64,000 bases of DNA from Anseranas semipalmata (GCA_013399115.1 VXAA01006093.1:432240-496239), one strand, 5' to 3'. Counted from the first letter of the stretch, positions 25,682-37,853 are shown. The notes: generated from the sequence alone by a model not told the origin. Translations and numbers: made by a program.

Positions 25682-26657
25682 GAGCATTAACTGCTCCTCT
25701 CTTGCTTGCTTATGTAGTATAGTCTTTTGCTAAGCTGATGCTTGAGAAAAACTGTCTGAGACAGGCAAGAACTGCTCTTGCTTTACAGCTGCAATAGCTG
25801 GAAGAGGAGAGAAATTCCTGCTCTTTTGAAGCAATGTATATTAATGACAAATGCATCACTTATGGATATGGAAGGTTTCATTTTAATAGTTAAGTTAGCT
25901 GGTAATCTATGGAAACTTTTTATATTTTATTACATCTGGATTTATTTACAACCAAGATATACAGGCTGCTATTTTGAAAAATATTCTGTTTTTTTTTTTT
26001 TTTTTTCTTCCTTCATGAAGCAGCAGTAGAAGACGGGCAAAAAATCCAAACCCACAAATCATTAAGTCATAGTTCCATCAACTTCCATTTATAACAAGTT
26101 TTGTTGTGGTGAAAGTCAGCAAATGCAAATGGAAATTACCCCAGTGTGAAAACAGGGAGCTTGATTTTCATTACATCATTTTTCATCAAAACCATTGTAA
26201 CAGTGCAGAATTTAAATATAAAATGTTATTGTATTGATTTGAGTTTCTCTACTAGCCAATCAGCCACAATGTAATGACAGCAGGTCAGAGCATCACATAT
26301 CCATTGTTTCATCCTAAAAGGCCTATTTATGCCTATAGTGGCAGATTTACTCATTTCTGCCAGCTAAACAATATTACTGAACTACTGTTTTTCAAACTCC
26401 TTGCTGACAAAAATTCTGGAACATTCAAGACTAGATACAAGTTTCAGATAAATGTTTTCTCATCTTTTTTGCTGATCTAAGGATACAAACTCCAGTCATT
26501 GTTCTTTTTCCAGTAAAGTGCAAGAGATAATTAAGGGGACCATACAGGTGTGAAGTTTTATAGTGAGTACAACCTGGTAAATGTCTAACAATGAGTATTT
26601 CATGAAAACATTTGCTAATCAAATCCAGATAATTTTAAACAATTCTAGTTCTATCTT

Positions 26658-26658
<1 letters not shown>

Positions 26659-26704
<46 letters not shown>
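26659..26704. repeat. (AAT)n microsatellite
   Basis: About fifteen uninterrupted AAT units between the two copies of the direct repeat pair. Confidence 0.95.
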
Positions 26705-26707
<3 letters not shown>

Positions 26708-26894
26708 CAAAGAAAGGGGAGCCATGAAGATTTTACACTCAAAGTGTAACGTGCCATAAAATTAGCATGATAGCTTTGCATTCCTAACACCTTCCCACTC
26801 CAAAATCTACCTGTTTACAGAAATGAAACAAAAGCCCCTATCTACATAAAGGTTTCAGTGTCTTAGCTTGACACATTTTTCAAACTAACAAAGC

Positions 26895-27031
26895 CTTGTA
26901 AATGTGCTGCAACTCCTCCCACCATTTGTGTCTACCAGTATCTTTAAGAAGGCACTGGAAAAAGGTTGTGGCTGTCATATCACTATACAGAAATCTGTAC
27001 TTTGTTAGAATATGCTTTACCTAAATTGCAA
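26895..27031 (+). repeat. Direct repeat copy B (partner at 25,534-25,681)
   Basis: A 137-bp copy aligned from CTTGTAAATGTGC to AAATTGCAA. The left part has more substitutions than the right part, which includes the 36-bp identical block. No reading frame is shared between copies, so coding selection is unlikely to explain the similarity. Confidence 0.8.
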
Positions 27032-27489
27032 TATATACATGTTATTTTTCTATATAGCCTTCATTTTGCATAACTGCATAGTAATTAAAGACTTATAAAC
27101 AAACCATGGCAGCTATATACGTTGCAGCAGAGGTGACAGAGTTTTGTTGACGCATTTGGATTTTTAGCTTAAAGCCATTTAAAAATAGTTAATGGGATTT
27201 CATTTTCACCCTGACTTTTAAACCACAATACATTTCCCAATTAAAGATCTGTGACATTCTTGTATGACAGTACATGAAGTTGAGTGACATAAGCCTCTGC
27301 CCTCTTGTGGCAGAACAGGATGGTGAAGTAAGCTAACGATTAGAGAATGTTTTCTTCAACATAATTCTGTAAGGTGGTAAAAAGTGCTAAGGGTTCAGTT
27401 CTGCAGTCACTGAACTCCTGGTCTGCTCTCATAGTTTCCTAATAGAGCTAGGCCCGTGGGGAGATAATGGCTGGCCTTTCTGATTCCCG
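27032..27489. other. Non-coding spacer before the CR1 copy
   Basis: Nothing recognisable. The last 60 bp (from about 27,430) may already belong to the 5' end of the neighbouring CR1 copy. Confidence 0.5.
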
Positions 27490-28040
27490 CTCTACTCTGC
27501 GCTGGTGCGGCCTCACCTTGAGTACTGTGTGCAGTTCTGGGCACCACAGTACAAAAAGGATGTAAAACTGCTGGAGAGTGTCCAGAGGAGGGCGACGAAG
27601 ATGGTGAAGGGCCTAGAGGGGAAGACGTATGAGGAGCGGCTGAGGTCACTTGGCCTGTTCAGCCTGGAGAAAAGGAGGCTGAGGGGAGACCTCATCGCAG
27701 TCTACAACTTCCTTGCAAGGGGGAGTGGAGGGCCAGGCGCCGACCTATTCTCCTTAATCACCAGTGATAGAACCCACGGCAATGGTGTCAAGCTGAGGTA
27801 GGGGAGGTTTAGGTTGGACATTAGGAAGAGGTTCTTCACTGAGAAGGTGGTTGCACACTGGAACAGGCTCCCCAGTGAAGTAGTCACTGCACCAAGCCTG
27901 TCTGAATTTAAGAGGCGTTTGGACTGTGCACTTAGTCACATGGTCTAAAATTTTGGGTAGACCTGTGCAGTGCCAGGAGGTGGAGTTGATGATCCTTATG
28001 GGTCCCTTCCAACTCGGGATATTCTGTGATTCTGTGATTC
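27490..28040 (+). mobile_element. CR1 non-LTR retrotransposon, 5'-truncated, plus orientation
   Basis: This is the C-terminal end of CR1 ORF2 plus the 3' end. Translated from 27,505 it gives [19 protein letters not shown], then [12 protein letters not shown] and [15 protein letters not shown], the hallmark tail of the CR1 reverse-transcriptase protein. A TAG stop at 27,799-27,801 interrupts the frame; the same frame then continues with family-like sequence (LDIRKRFFTEKVVAHWNRLP) to about 27,946. The 3' end has the short direct repeat ATTCTGTG/ATTCTGTG/ATTC (28,021-28,040) instead of a poly(A) tail, which is diagnostic for CR1. All upstream ORF1 and most of ORF2 are missing, as is typical of truncated CR1 copies. 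It looks less decayed than the other CR1 pieces here. Confidence 0.95.
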
Positions 28041-30650
28041 AGCTCTGCCATTCAAATTCTGCTTTAAACACAGGTATTTTCAAAGAAAAAAGGGAAGTCC
28101 CCACTCCACGGTGATGAGTGAAGCTCTCCTGGCATACCCTGTGTACAGTGCACAAATCATCAGGTACAGGAATAAGCTGTAACAGTTCAGTCCAATCTTC
28201 TGGAGATGCCAGACAGAGTTAACTGAAGGGATATTTAATAAAAGTGTACTTCAATAGAGACATTAAACAGATACAAGTAGTGAATGAATATACTCATAAG
28301 GAGCCTAAGAAGTATAATTTGGACGTTTGCACAAGGAATAAACTTTTTCCTTCTTTGCCCTAGCAGCGAAGTATTTTTCAATGATATTTTCGAAGGTACT
28401 TGCTGGTTCAGCAAACTCAGTTTCTTATTTTGAGATTCTGACGTAGTTCGTGGGTGGTTCACCATGGAATGAAAAGGTATAATAATAACAAAGAAGGGAG
28501 GGGCACAACTGTGAGCAGAAGTAGAGGGTCGTGAGAAATCTGTGGAGACAAGCTAAGAAGCTCTGTGTATATCAAAAGCCACAGGAGGTTACAATAAATG
28601 AGTGATAATGGCTAAAATTTAGAAGTACAGAAAAACGTAGCTAAGGGAGACTGGATGTCAGGTTTTGCTTGTCTGTGCAGAGCTCTCTTCTAATTCACTC
28701 TTGGAACCAGATCAGAAGGGTCTTTTTAGCTCCAATTCAGTATAATAAAAGGCTGAGAGACTTTCTGAGGGAAGAGAGATGGATAAGAAATCATGTATAA
28801 AAAAAACCTCCAGGATCAGCAAGCAGAAAAATAAGCTTGGGTTAAGTATAATGTTGTAGTAATGTATTTACTATCTTGGAACTTCATGATATAAATTAAG
28901 GTCAGATTTGAACTACAGCAATGGGTTGGTTTTTTTTGATCTTGTGTTCAGTGCTGTAAGAACAATGTGACATTCATTTAGCACTTGATTGTTGTTGCTG
29001 TAATGGTAATGTGTACGGATTTAAGGGTCTGTTTGTACCTAGTTTTTGTGCTCAGTGTTGCAAAGATCTCTCCCTCAGATGTCTTAATGACCACAAAGTA
29101 CTATGATGTGCTACATATTTAAATTCTATCAAACATATCCACCATAAATAAAACCATATGGTATTCAGACTGCCAAAGAGCAACTGCCTGCAAACACTGT
29201 AGTACAAAGAGGAAGAAAAATAAAAACACTCTGAAAACCACAAGAATAAAAAGTAAAAATAGCAAAGTGAAAAATAACCGATCAAGTTTGTAAAGCCAGA
29301 TGAACAATGTAATAGCATCTTTCTATCTGTTTGTAATGCACTGCCTACTGAATGTCCTAGCCAGTCAATATCAGGCAATATTCTAGGAATCAATTAACAG
29401 AATTCTGTTGATTTGAGAACGTGTCAGGAAAAAACAATAAAAGGCAAAAGGGAGGACAGTGGAGGTTTTGCCACGCATGTGGCAGAATCTCAGCTTTGGT
29501 ATTTCTGCAGTTGTCTGTAATGGATGGCACCCTTAAGCTGAGGAAATGCAGACTTTTCCATAGAGCGGATCAAAGACCTTTCAGGGAATAGTAGTTTCCA
29601 CTTAGCAAATAGCATAGAAAATGGAGGGCCCTTCTGTGAATGGAAAGGGAATGGGAGAGACATGCCATGATGGAGTGGTCTGCCACGGCTGCAGCGCACA
29701 CAGGGCCCTAGCTGACAGAAGAAAACAAGGGGTGTGAGTGAGTGTTGGGAGAGTGGGTAGGAAAGCTGCAGAGCGAGCTGAATGGGAGAGCAGGGGAAAG
29801 CCAGGAATTACTGATGTCTGCAGTGAACTTGGCCTTACAAAAACTATTAGGGTTATTGCTGCCTAATTGATTTAATTGAATTTTAAAAAAGAAACATTGT
29901 GGATTAGCATCCATGTAGCTTTGAGCATATTTGTTATTAAATCCCACTTCTTCATGTCCTTTGTGTACTGTTACCATGAGCAGACAGCCTACCCTTTCTC
30001 AAACATCTGCTTTGAAAGACTTGTGAATATTTGCTTACAGTAGCATGTACTTGAACATTTAAGCACTTTCAGCAACTCTTTGAAACAATTAGCTCATAAT
30101 GAGCAGCTTCCATGCTAGCAAACTGTACTAAAATGCTTATTAAAAACTTTAAAATGTTAAGACTCTGACTTTAACAAGAAAAAGGCCACACAATCATCAG
30201 CTCACTCTGGGGAGTCATTTCGAGGTGTTGTTTCTACAAAGGAGAAAATAATTGCTGCAAGGAAGTTCTATTGCACTGTATGCTTTTGTGCCAGGACAAT
30301 GCCTCAAGGTACATCAAACCCTACTGAAGCTGAGTTCTTTGTGACCAATTCCCAAAACATCATATAAACAGAGCTTTGACATGATACATCACAAAAGTTC
30401 TTTGGGATTGTCTTGGGCTTTTTCATGAACCTGTATCTCACTTCCTTCCTCATCCGGCCCAAGGTGCTGCCTTGCCAGCATAGCTGTAAAGAGTTTGGCA
30501 ATATACTCAAACCATGAAAAAAGGGAAGCCAAGGAAAGTGTTTCCTGACACCAGATGTCTCAGAGAAGGGGGCTGACAATGAGGTTTTGTTATAGGAGTA
30601 GACCATCAAAAAGAGGAACTTGACTCATGAATAGGGATTTTCCCTGTGTT

Positions 30651-30678
30651 TATTGGCCACAGAATACCGTGGCCAATA
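30651..30678. repeat. Perfect 10-bp inverted repeat, 8-base loop
   Basis: TATTGGCCAC and GTGGCCAATA flank AGAATACC. Each arm contains TTGGC/GCCAA, the half-site bound by NFI-type factors, arranged facing each other. Whether it is bound is unknown. A smaller hairpin AACCCTCT/AGAGGGTT follows at 30,804-30,823. Confidence 0.8.
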
Positions 30679-32223
30679 TTTGAGATCTCTGACTTCTTGA
30701 AGCTGTCCTTGAAGAATCAGCAAGGTTTCTTTGTGGAGATCCCTCCTAGAGATCCCAGAAGTATATAATAAAAGCCAGATTAAGGTTCAACCTTGGAGCT
30801 TTGAACCCTCTGGTTAGAGGGTTAGACAAAGATAGAAATGGAAATAAATCAAAAAACTCTCTCTCCTTCTTTCCCCTAAACTTTAGGACTGATTATTTTT
30901 GCCTTGAGATGTGAACTCATCTTATCTAAATGAACTTAATGTGTAGTTTGCAACTTCAGGTCACTTTGCAAAATGGAAAAATATCAAAAAAAAGAGACAT
31001 CACAGTTCATTTCAACTATTCTATTAGAGGTATTTTTTCACATCAAATATGCATAAGAAGGAGTTATTGTAAGGTTATTACAAATTTAGAAAGCAACAAT
31101 GCTATGAAAAATATATGGAGTGCATCTGCAAAACTGTTTAAAGCCTACATTTTAAATTATGATTTGATTTTTTTTTTAATCCATACCTCTGCATGCTTAA
31201 AGCTGAATTTAAATTTTCAGGACCTCAGTGCCTTGGAAGCTCATCTAACACTATATCTGTTGTGCTTTTATCACTGCAATTCTCAATGCATATTTTATAA
31301 CAGTGATTCAATTGTGTTTAAGCATGCAGGAAAAAGGGAGGTACTTCCAAATATTTGCACCCCAGGTCTTTCCTCTAAATTATTGTCTGTAAGCTTTCAT
31401 TCCTTCCTCATAAGTGGAGTATCTTTCAACAGCACAGAATATGATCTGTGGGACTGCAATTCATATATATAAAAAACAGGGAACCAAGATGTACAATGCT
31501 GGAGAGAAATGTCTAAGTTACATGCACAAGGCCACTGAAGTCATGGCAAAAATTGCTTCGTGTTAGTGGGAGCACTGTAGCTACTTCTGAAGAAAGTGAC
31601 CTATCAATAACAGATTAGTGGTCTTGAGTTTCCACATACTACTAGCAGCTGTATTATATGAGAATCTTGAATTCTCAAGAAAACAAGATCTGATTCTGGG
31701 TAGAATTACTGTATGGGTGTAAAGATGTTTGGATCCAAGGTATTAGGGTAGGTACATCACTGGCAAGGATGCATCTCAAGCCCTTAACAGTAAACAAAGT
31801 TCTATACTGGAGAATCTTTCTTTTCAAAGATTAGCACACTAATTATATTTGTGATGAACAGAGTGGATGAAATCCTGTTCTTGTTTCAGAGAATGATAAA
31901 ACTCTCATTGAATATTTCAGGAAATGTTGGGTATAAGTAACAAAGTGGGACACTGCTAAATGCTGAAACCTCGTATCTCTTGTTAAGGCTTTGAGTGATT
32001 TTCATTGAGTAAATAATAGAAGTGACTTAACATTTGCAGGAGAAACATCATGTGAACAAGGTTTATTTCTTATTTTGTCTAGAAAGTTGTGTAGCCTTAC
32101 AAAGGACATTTATTCGATCTGTCCTGCACTTCTTCGTGTATAATACCCAAATAATAAATTTTTCTTTGCTGCTTTTGGCTACCTAAAGTATCAGCTCTTC
32201 ATGGCTTGCAACATCTCATACTA

Positions 32224-32252
32224 TGCAACTGCACAGAAATACTGCAGTTGCA
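32224..32252. repeat. Perfect 10-bp inverted repeat, 9-base loop
   Basis: TGCAACTGCA and TGCAGTTGCA flank CAGAAATAC. No function is recognised. Confidence 0.8.
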
Positions 32253-33373
32253 CTGTTCTGTGATTATCTACGTAATTACCATAATTGCGCATTGTATTCA
32301 ATGCATTTTAGTAATATTCTAATTGCTGTTATGATCCTGAAAATGTCATATTTCTAGTCATTATCTACAGATGTTCTTTGCATCATAAATTATATATCAT
32401 ATCAAAGAAAAAATTCACTTTCTCCTTTGTGAACTTGCCTATTTTTTTGAAAAAAATCTATCTACTTTTAAAAAATTTCTTTTTCAAGTTTCTAAGTATT
32501 GCATTAGATTGTGATTTTGCATAAAAATCATGAAATTAACATCTGTGAATAAACTTTGCAAAATGGCCCAAATTAGAACTTGACCAAAATGCCATGTGAA
32601 TATATTTACTTTCAACTTTGGTGCCTGCTTCCACAGCAGACAGAAAAATAAGGTACATTTTGCATCCCCAATGACAAATGACTGCACGTATGTTTTGAAA
32701 TCTCTAGAATGTTTTCTATGGAGTTTTCTGTTTTCTATCTGAGTGTGGGAACTGTTTCTTAGAAGCAAACTCAAAAAAAGTGAAAGAGCATTTTATTTAA
32801 AAACAGTGAAATAAAGCTAGGGAATGACTGAAGACATTTTTAGGAGGCTTTTTGTTGTTGTTGTGCTTGCTGTATCTTAGTTGTATAATGGTACCCAAAA
32901 ACCTACATTATGTAAAATATAGTTCACAAAAAGAGGTTTGCAGTACCAAACAAGATTTTTTTTTTTTTAAAGTGCTTCTGGTTTTGATGTCTCAAATACT
33001 GGATATTGAGTATAAAAATATTTTTTAGCAGTTGAGTGTTCTTAGTTATCACAGTAACATCTGGGTTTTGAAAGTACAATCCACTCTGAAAAATTAGGTG
33101 CCAGGTTTGCATAGTTTGGACATGTCAGACTTGAAGACATTTAAATCTTTGTAATTATCTCCTCTACCTGTAGAGTTAATGTACCATTAAGTCTATCTAC
33201 AAAAGCTTGTGAGGCAAACGGATCTACTATTTTCTGTGTTAACATGCAAGGTAGCCTTTGCCTATGAAGCATCGTGTCTTCATAGCATAGGGTTTATTTT
33301 GCTCATATGCCTTTTGTTTTGTTTTGGTTTTAGAGAATTATGTGGTACCTAAAACCACAGGACTACAATTATT

Positions 33374-33426
33374 CTTTTGTTTGTTTGTTGTTTTGTTTTG
33401 TTTTGTTTTGTTTTGTTTTGGGGGGG
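33374..33426. repeat. (TTTG)n/(TTTTG)n tract ending in a G run
   Basis: About three TTTG units change to six TTTTG units, followed directly by eight G residues. A shorter TTTTG tract lies 50 bp upstream at 33,311-33,330. Confidence 0.95.
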
Positions 33427-34949
33427 TCTGATTAAGAGACTCTCCACTGTTGCATGCAGAGCTGTGAAAGAATTGACTGTGGCATGAGTTATGTATCCCA
33501 AAATGAAGGCAAGGTTGCTCAATAGAAGATTAGGTTTATTATTTGAGAGTAAAATCGGCAACAGAAGAGATCATTAACATCAGAAGTACACAGATACCAT
33601 TATTTTCTTATAATATAAATACCTTATTTTAGTTATTTCTTTTGTTGACAGGTAGGATAAGTTGTTCTTTTAATGTCAACCTGATCTTTTAAAGACTAAA
33701 ATCATTAGTGAGTAGGCTTCTTTAATAGGTTAGAGTCCAAAAGAAGTAGATTCTGTTTAGTTAAAAATAGTGGTCTGATGTGTTAAAGGGACACAGTTAA
33801 TGTATATAATTAACAAGGAAACATCTAACTGAAATATCAGAAACTATCCCAAATAATCAGCAAACTAAATGAAGCCAAGGGACACCCTTTGTTTTAATTA
33901 CCATCATTTCCTCAGTGCCTCACCTATAGGAAGTGCGTATTTCCTTGTTCACCTCTTGTCTGATCTTCTGTAGTTAGGCTGTTTCAGACAAGGACAGTTT
34001 GCTTTGATCAAAGAGACATCGATCTTGATTTTGTGATGCAAATTTTAAACACTTCAATTGAATGTTTTCAATTTCCTCTGTCATGAGTCAATAGCAAAGG
34101 CTCCGCTGACTTCCACAAATGTAGAAGCAGATGTGAGAGGTCCATTTTATGATACATATGTAAACAATTGAAAATGTTTTCAACAGGAAAGCCAAGCTTC
34201 AAGATGCTGAGAACTCTTAACTCATAACAATTCTTTTATTTCTGCCAAGGTCTTCAACTTTTGAGGCCATGGAGCAAAACCACTGATTTTTTAAAATTTA
34301 ATTAAATAACTGCTAACCCAACCAAAACAGATGAAGGAAATTTAAATGGTCTGAACTTTACAGACATGGAGAGGTGAACAGGAGAAAACACACAAAAGAT
34401 GGAGTGCATAAGATAAAGATGTGGGATATGATTATTGTTAACAACATAATCATCTATCCGTCCGTTTCACTAGGATGATTAATAAGACTTCACATTTTCC
34501 TTTAAAATAGGGGATTTACCCTGTTCTTTGCATTAGTCTCTTCTGTATCTTTTACTGTCATCTCTTAAATCACAGTGAATTTTTTAACTGATAAGAGGAT
34601 AATGACCGGATAAATGACACCAGTAATGTCTGGATAAACAAAATTGCCATCTAACATTTTCTGAGCATTTACACGAACAAAGGTCAGTTTAAGTGCAACT
34701 TTCAGGAAAACAAACAAAAAATTGATAATGTATTTCTTATTTCTTAACAGACTACTTTGTTCTCATTTTCCTGCTTACGAAAAAGAGAGAAAATAGTTTG
34801 TCACAAGCCTAAACTGGAATTGTGCTCTGTTCAGTAAAGTTGCATAGATCCTTCTTCTTTTTACAGTCCTTACAGTGGGCCAAGTACAGTGCTTCAGCTG
34901 TGATCCTGTAAGTTCATGGGTCATCCTCTGTCATTGCCTGCATTCCTAG

Positions 34950-35168
34950 CTTCTCCTCAAGGTAGATGCAGCTATCCATATGCCACCCAAGAAACCCGAC
35001 CTGCTTCACAGGGTTTGGTTCCCTATTGTACAACTGTATGCATCTGCCATGGCTGTTTTAGGAGTAATAGAAGAATACATCTACTTTCTTCCAAAATTCC
35101 ATGTGAAACGATGTCCTGCAGTGCTGCCAAAATGGATTGGTGATATCAAGGCAAAGGCTGTCCTCTAA
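34950..35168 (+). other. Weak exon-like open frame, unrecognised
   Basis: An open frame of about 72 codons ends at TAA 35,166-35,168 (last residues DIKAKAVL). It starts just after a TAG that is also part of an acceptor-like sequence, TCATTGCCTGCATTCCTAG (34,931-34,949). The translation contains KKPDLLHRVWFPIVQLYAS and EEYIYFLPKFHVKRCP, which reads more like real protein than the other short frames nearby (mixed charges, few low-complexity runs). However, I know no matching family, no polyadenylation signal stands close downstream, and an overlapping frame (34,916-35,143) is also open. It could be a terminal exon, a decayed retrocopy, or chance. Confidence 0.12.
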
Positions 35169-36341
35169 ATTATTTTGACATAGGTTTATTTCTTCACATT
35201 TGTTGTAATACATTTTACCTGAACAATCTGCTGGAACAACAGTGGCAAGGGCAGTAGCTTTTTAACTATATCAGAAAATACCAAAGAGTAAATGACAAAG
35301 TTGTAATCATCTAATGACTTATCTACATGATTATTACTACTATTGGCAAAGAACAGATTAAGAAAAAATTCTATCATGGATGGATTTAATGAGCCAGATA
35401 AAGTTATTCAGTGTTACCACAGCAATCAGACTGACTGTATATAAAATACTTTTAACATTTTTTTGGCCTGAAGAATAATCAGTTTTGCAACAATATAGAC
35501 TGACTAACCATTCCAACCATTTCATTACAGACTAAACATACTGTTTGAAATCCCTCTCTTTGAAATTATTATTGCATCTGGAGTTCCACAGTGTAGTAGA
35601 TGATTAGCAATCCAAGAGTCAGGGGGGCTGAAACTCTGTACCAGTTGCTTCTAAATACAGTAGCTTAATACATAACAAATGGCTATTTATGGTTTGTGTA
35701 CCATTGCTGTGAATAGCAATTTATGCCATAAAAACTGACAGGTTTCTCTTCTGTACTGAAAACAGTAGTGAGGGTCAGTTTCCTTCTTGATTTGACAATC
35801 TTTGTAGAATTACTGTAGAATAAATGATTGGCAACTGTGAACTAAAAGGAAATAAATACATAGAGGCATTGCGTTGACACACTGTAGTATGTAAAACTGT
35901 CGATACAGTGTGAAAGACAGATTTCACTGAAGTCAATGGGAATTTTGCTACTGGGTTCCACATTGCCAACATTTCAGTGTCAGTACACACAGTTTGGCTA
36001 TTTTTACTTTGAATTCATGTACAGTTCATCTACTTTCCTATCCGTACTCACTCATTTTCCTCTCTTCCTATTCTTCCTCCCTCCTTACCTCTCTTTGGTT
36101 CCTGTTCTGTATCTGCTGCATCTGCCAGGCAGCTAAATTTTAAAATAGCTTCTTCCCTTTGAAGTGCTAATGCCAGCAGTGCTATTTCTATAGCAAGTAA
36201 CTTCACCGACTGTTGTGGTTTGCTTTTACTCTTTATGTATTTGCTTGTGTGTGTGTGTTATGTGTTTTTAACAGCAAAAAGACAGAAAAAAATACAAAGA
36301 AAAAAAATCTCCTAATTAAGTTTTCTAAATAAAAGTTAAAT
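35169..36341. other. A+T-rich non-coding DNA
   Basis: No gene is seen. A short block at about 35,925-35,955 (TTTCACTGAAGTCAATGGGA, then ATTTTG) resembles the arm of the palindromic sauropsid repeats noted elsewhere, but it is too short to call with confidence. A short GT run lies at 36,246-36,259. Confidence 0.5.
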
Positions 36342-36495
36342 CCCAACTGCTCCACCTCAGGCTGTGATCTTGTCAGATCTCACAAGCTAAGCAGGTCAGA
36401 CGTGGTGAGTAATTAGATAGGAGACCTCTGAGGAAAACCCAGGTGCTGTATATGGTGGCACTGAAGATTCAATAGCTGCCACCGTTCCTTTTCAG
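36342..36495 (+). mobile_element. 5S-rRNA-derived SINE (SINE3 class)
   Basis: The head follows 5S rRNA: GATCTTGTCAGATCTC at 36,366 matches the 5S GATCTCGTCTGATCTC block, then AAGCTAAGCAGGT (36,384) is box A almost unchanged. AGATAGGAGACC (36,415) corresponds to the intermediate element GATGGGAGACC, and CCCAGGTGCTGTA corresponds to box C and the 5S end. After the 5S part the sequence (GGTGGCACTGAAGATTCAAT, then AGCTGCCACCGTTCC) fits the body of an old SINE and not a 5S gene. The CpG sites of 5S are mostly lost and there is no T-run terminator at the 5S end, so this is not a functional 5S gene. AmnSINE1-like elements are the probable relatives; some have been co-opted as enhancers. Confidence 0.75.
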
Positions 36496-37648
36496 TAAGT
36501 GTTAAATCATTGCTTTTGTTGTTCTTTCTTCACTCAGTCCATCAGTGGCTATTAAACATGATAAGTCTGTATGTAACTTCTGTTACTGAAAATCTTTATA
36601 CTGCTTATTGCCAGAAGGTAGGAGGATGCTCTTGGACAAAGGACCACTTTGTATGTACCCTCTTTTTATAGTCTTCTTTACCCGTCTGCTAGTGGCCAGG
36701 ATAGGAAAGTAGATGAACTATACATTGGAGACAGAGTACTGGACATCTGATCAGATCCAGCATGGTAGTTACATGGTTTTTTTAACAGCCTGAATTGTTT
36801 TGTGTGTTGAACACTTAAGAAATTACCGTTGTCTTCTTCATGATGGTTCTTTCTGCTGTTGAATAAAATACATATGTGCATGTGTATTTTAAACATTTAT
36901 ACTTACCATATTTACAGTAATCACCAGCTGCTCTAGGGTGGCCTTTATACAATATGATCTACAGTTATATAGCAAAATAAAAAATCATTCCATACTTGGG
37001 TGTTAACCTTAAAGAGCTTGGGAGTCCTTATAAATCTCCTGTGAGATTTAGAAAGCTCAGAGCTGTCCATTTTAAATATTTATGTTTCATTCTTTCACAC
37101 TGTGTATGTTTCATTCATTAATGTGTTGCATCTTCCACGTAAGTCATTTCATTTGTTTCCAGCTATAGGAGGAAAAAAAAAAAAAACACTGATTAATAAT
37201 GAAGTCACCAGTTATGTGTGCACTAAGAAAATCATTTGCACTATCTGGATTATCCTCAAGGTTTGCTTTGGAAAAGATAATCTGAGAAAATGGTTTCCTG
37301 GTCTGTATAAATCAGGAATGTACTCATACTTCAGTGAGTTGAACAGTGGGACAAAGTGGGCTTGTCCTCTTGCAAGGCTGTTTCTTTGAGTTGATTGTTT
37401 GTTTACAAGAAACTATAAAATTCTATTTCCTGGAACAAAGCAATGGAATATTCCTTCACTGCTTACTCCAAGCCACAGCCGGACAGCTTACTCTGAGCCC
37501 AAAGGCTCTCTCCTTCTCTAAGCTTTTTTCAAGGCTCCAGGGGCAAATTCAAAATATAGCTGGCTACATTCAGTCTTTTTTTTTTTTCCCTAGACTTTTT
37601 AGAGAGGGGGTATAGGTGTGTTGGAGAGGTTATAAACACCTAAATCTT

Positions 37649-37681
37649 CACACACACGCACACACACATACACACACACAA
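37649..37681. repeat. (CA)n microsatellite, interrupted
   Basis: CA units broken by one G and one T substitution. Confidence 0.9.
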
Positions 37682-37797
37682 AGTTGGGAGTTAACAGCTT
37701 TTTCCCCTGTATAGGAATGTCTTTTGATTTAGCTGGTCTTTGGGGTATGTGAATGACAGCTAGATATTACACCAGTTTCAGCTCCCAAAGTATAAAT

Positions 37798-37853
37798 AAT
37801 TCCTATGAACACCTTAAAGAAAGGTGTTCATTTGAAAATGGGACATAGGAATT
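37798..37853. repeat. Nested inverted repeat, 11-bp inner stem
   Basis: The inner stem ATGAACACCTT (37,805-37,815) pairs perfectly with AAGGTGTTCAT (37,821-37,831) around AAAGA. An outer pair AATTCCTATG (37,798-37,807) and CATAGGAATT (37,844-37,853) is also perfect and shares ATG with the inner arm, leaving a one-sided 12-base bulge. The total reach is about 56 bp, the size of a small hairpin precursor, but the bulge is large for a microRNA. Confidence 0.8.

Larger units (their letters stand above)
28041..34949. other. A+T-rich non-coding DNA
   Basis: No gene could be supported. The longest frame, 30,930-31,472 (180 codons), is rich in I, F, L, S, N and has no domain. Inverted repeats lie at 30,651-30,678, 30,804-30,823 and 32,224-32,252, and a TTTTG repeat at 33,374-33,426. 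Confidence 0.55.

Noticed and set aside
27407..27939. Several minus-strand frames over the CR1 copy
   Set aside because: They are antisense shadows of the CR1 ORF2 tail.
29052..29393. 113-codon minus-strand frame with hydrophobic stretches
   Set aside because: Hydrophobicity follows from A/T-rich codons (F, L, Y); overlapping frame is equally open; no homologue recognised.
30930..31472. 180-codon open frame
   Set aside because: Random-looking composition, no domain, no splice or promoter context; one frame of this size is not surprising in 64 kb.
36366..36455. Functional 5S rRNA gene
   Set aside because: Many substitutions at conserved 5S positions, SINE body follows, and no T-run terminator at the 5S end.
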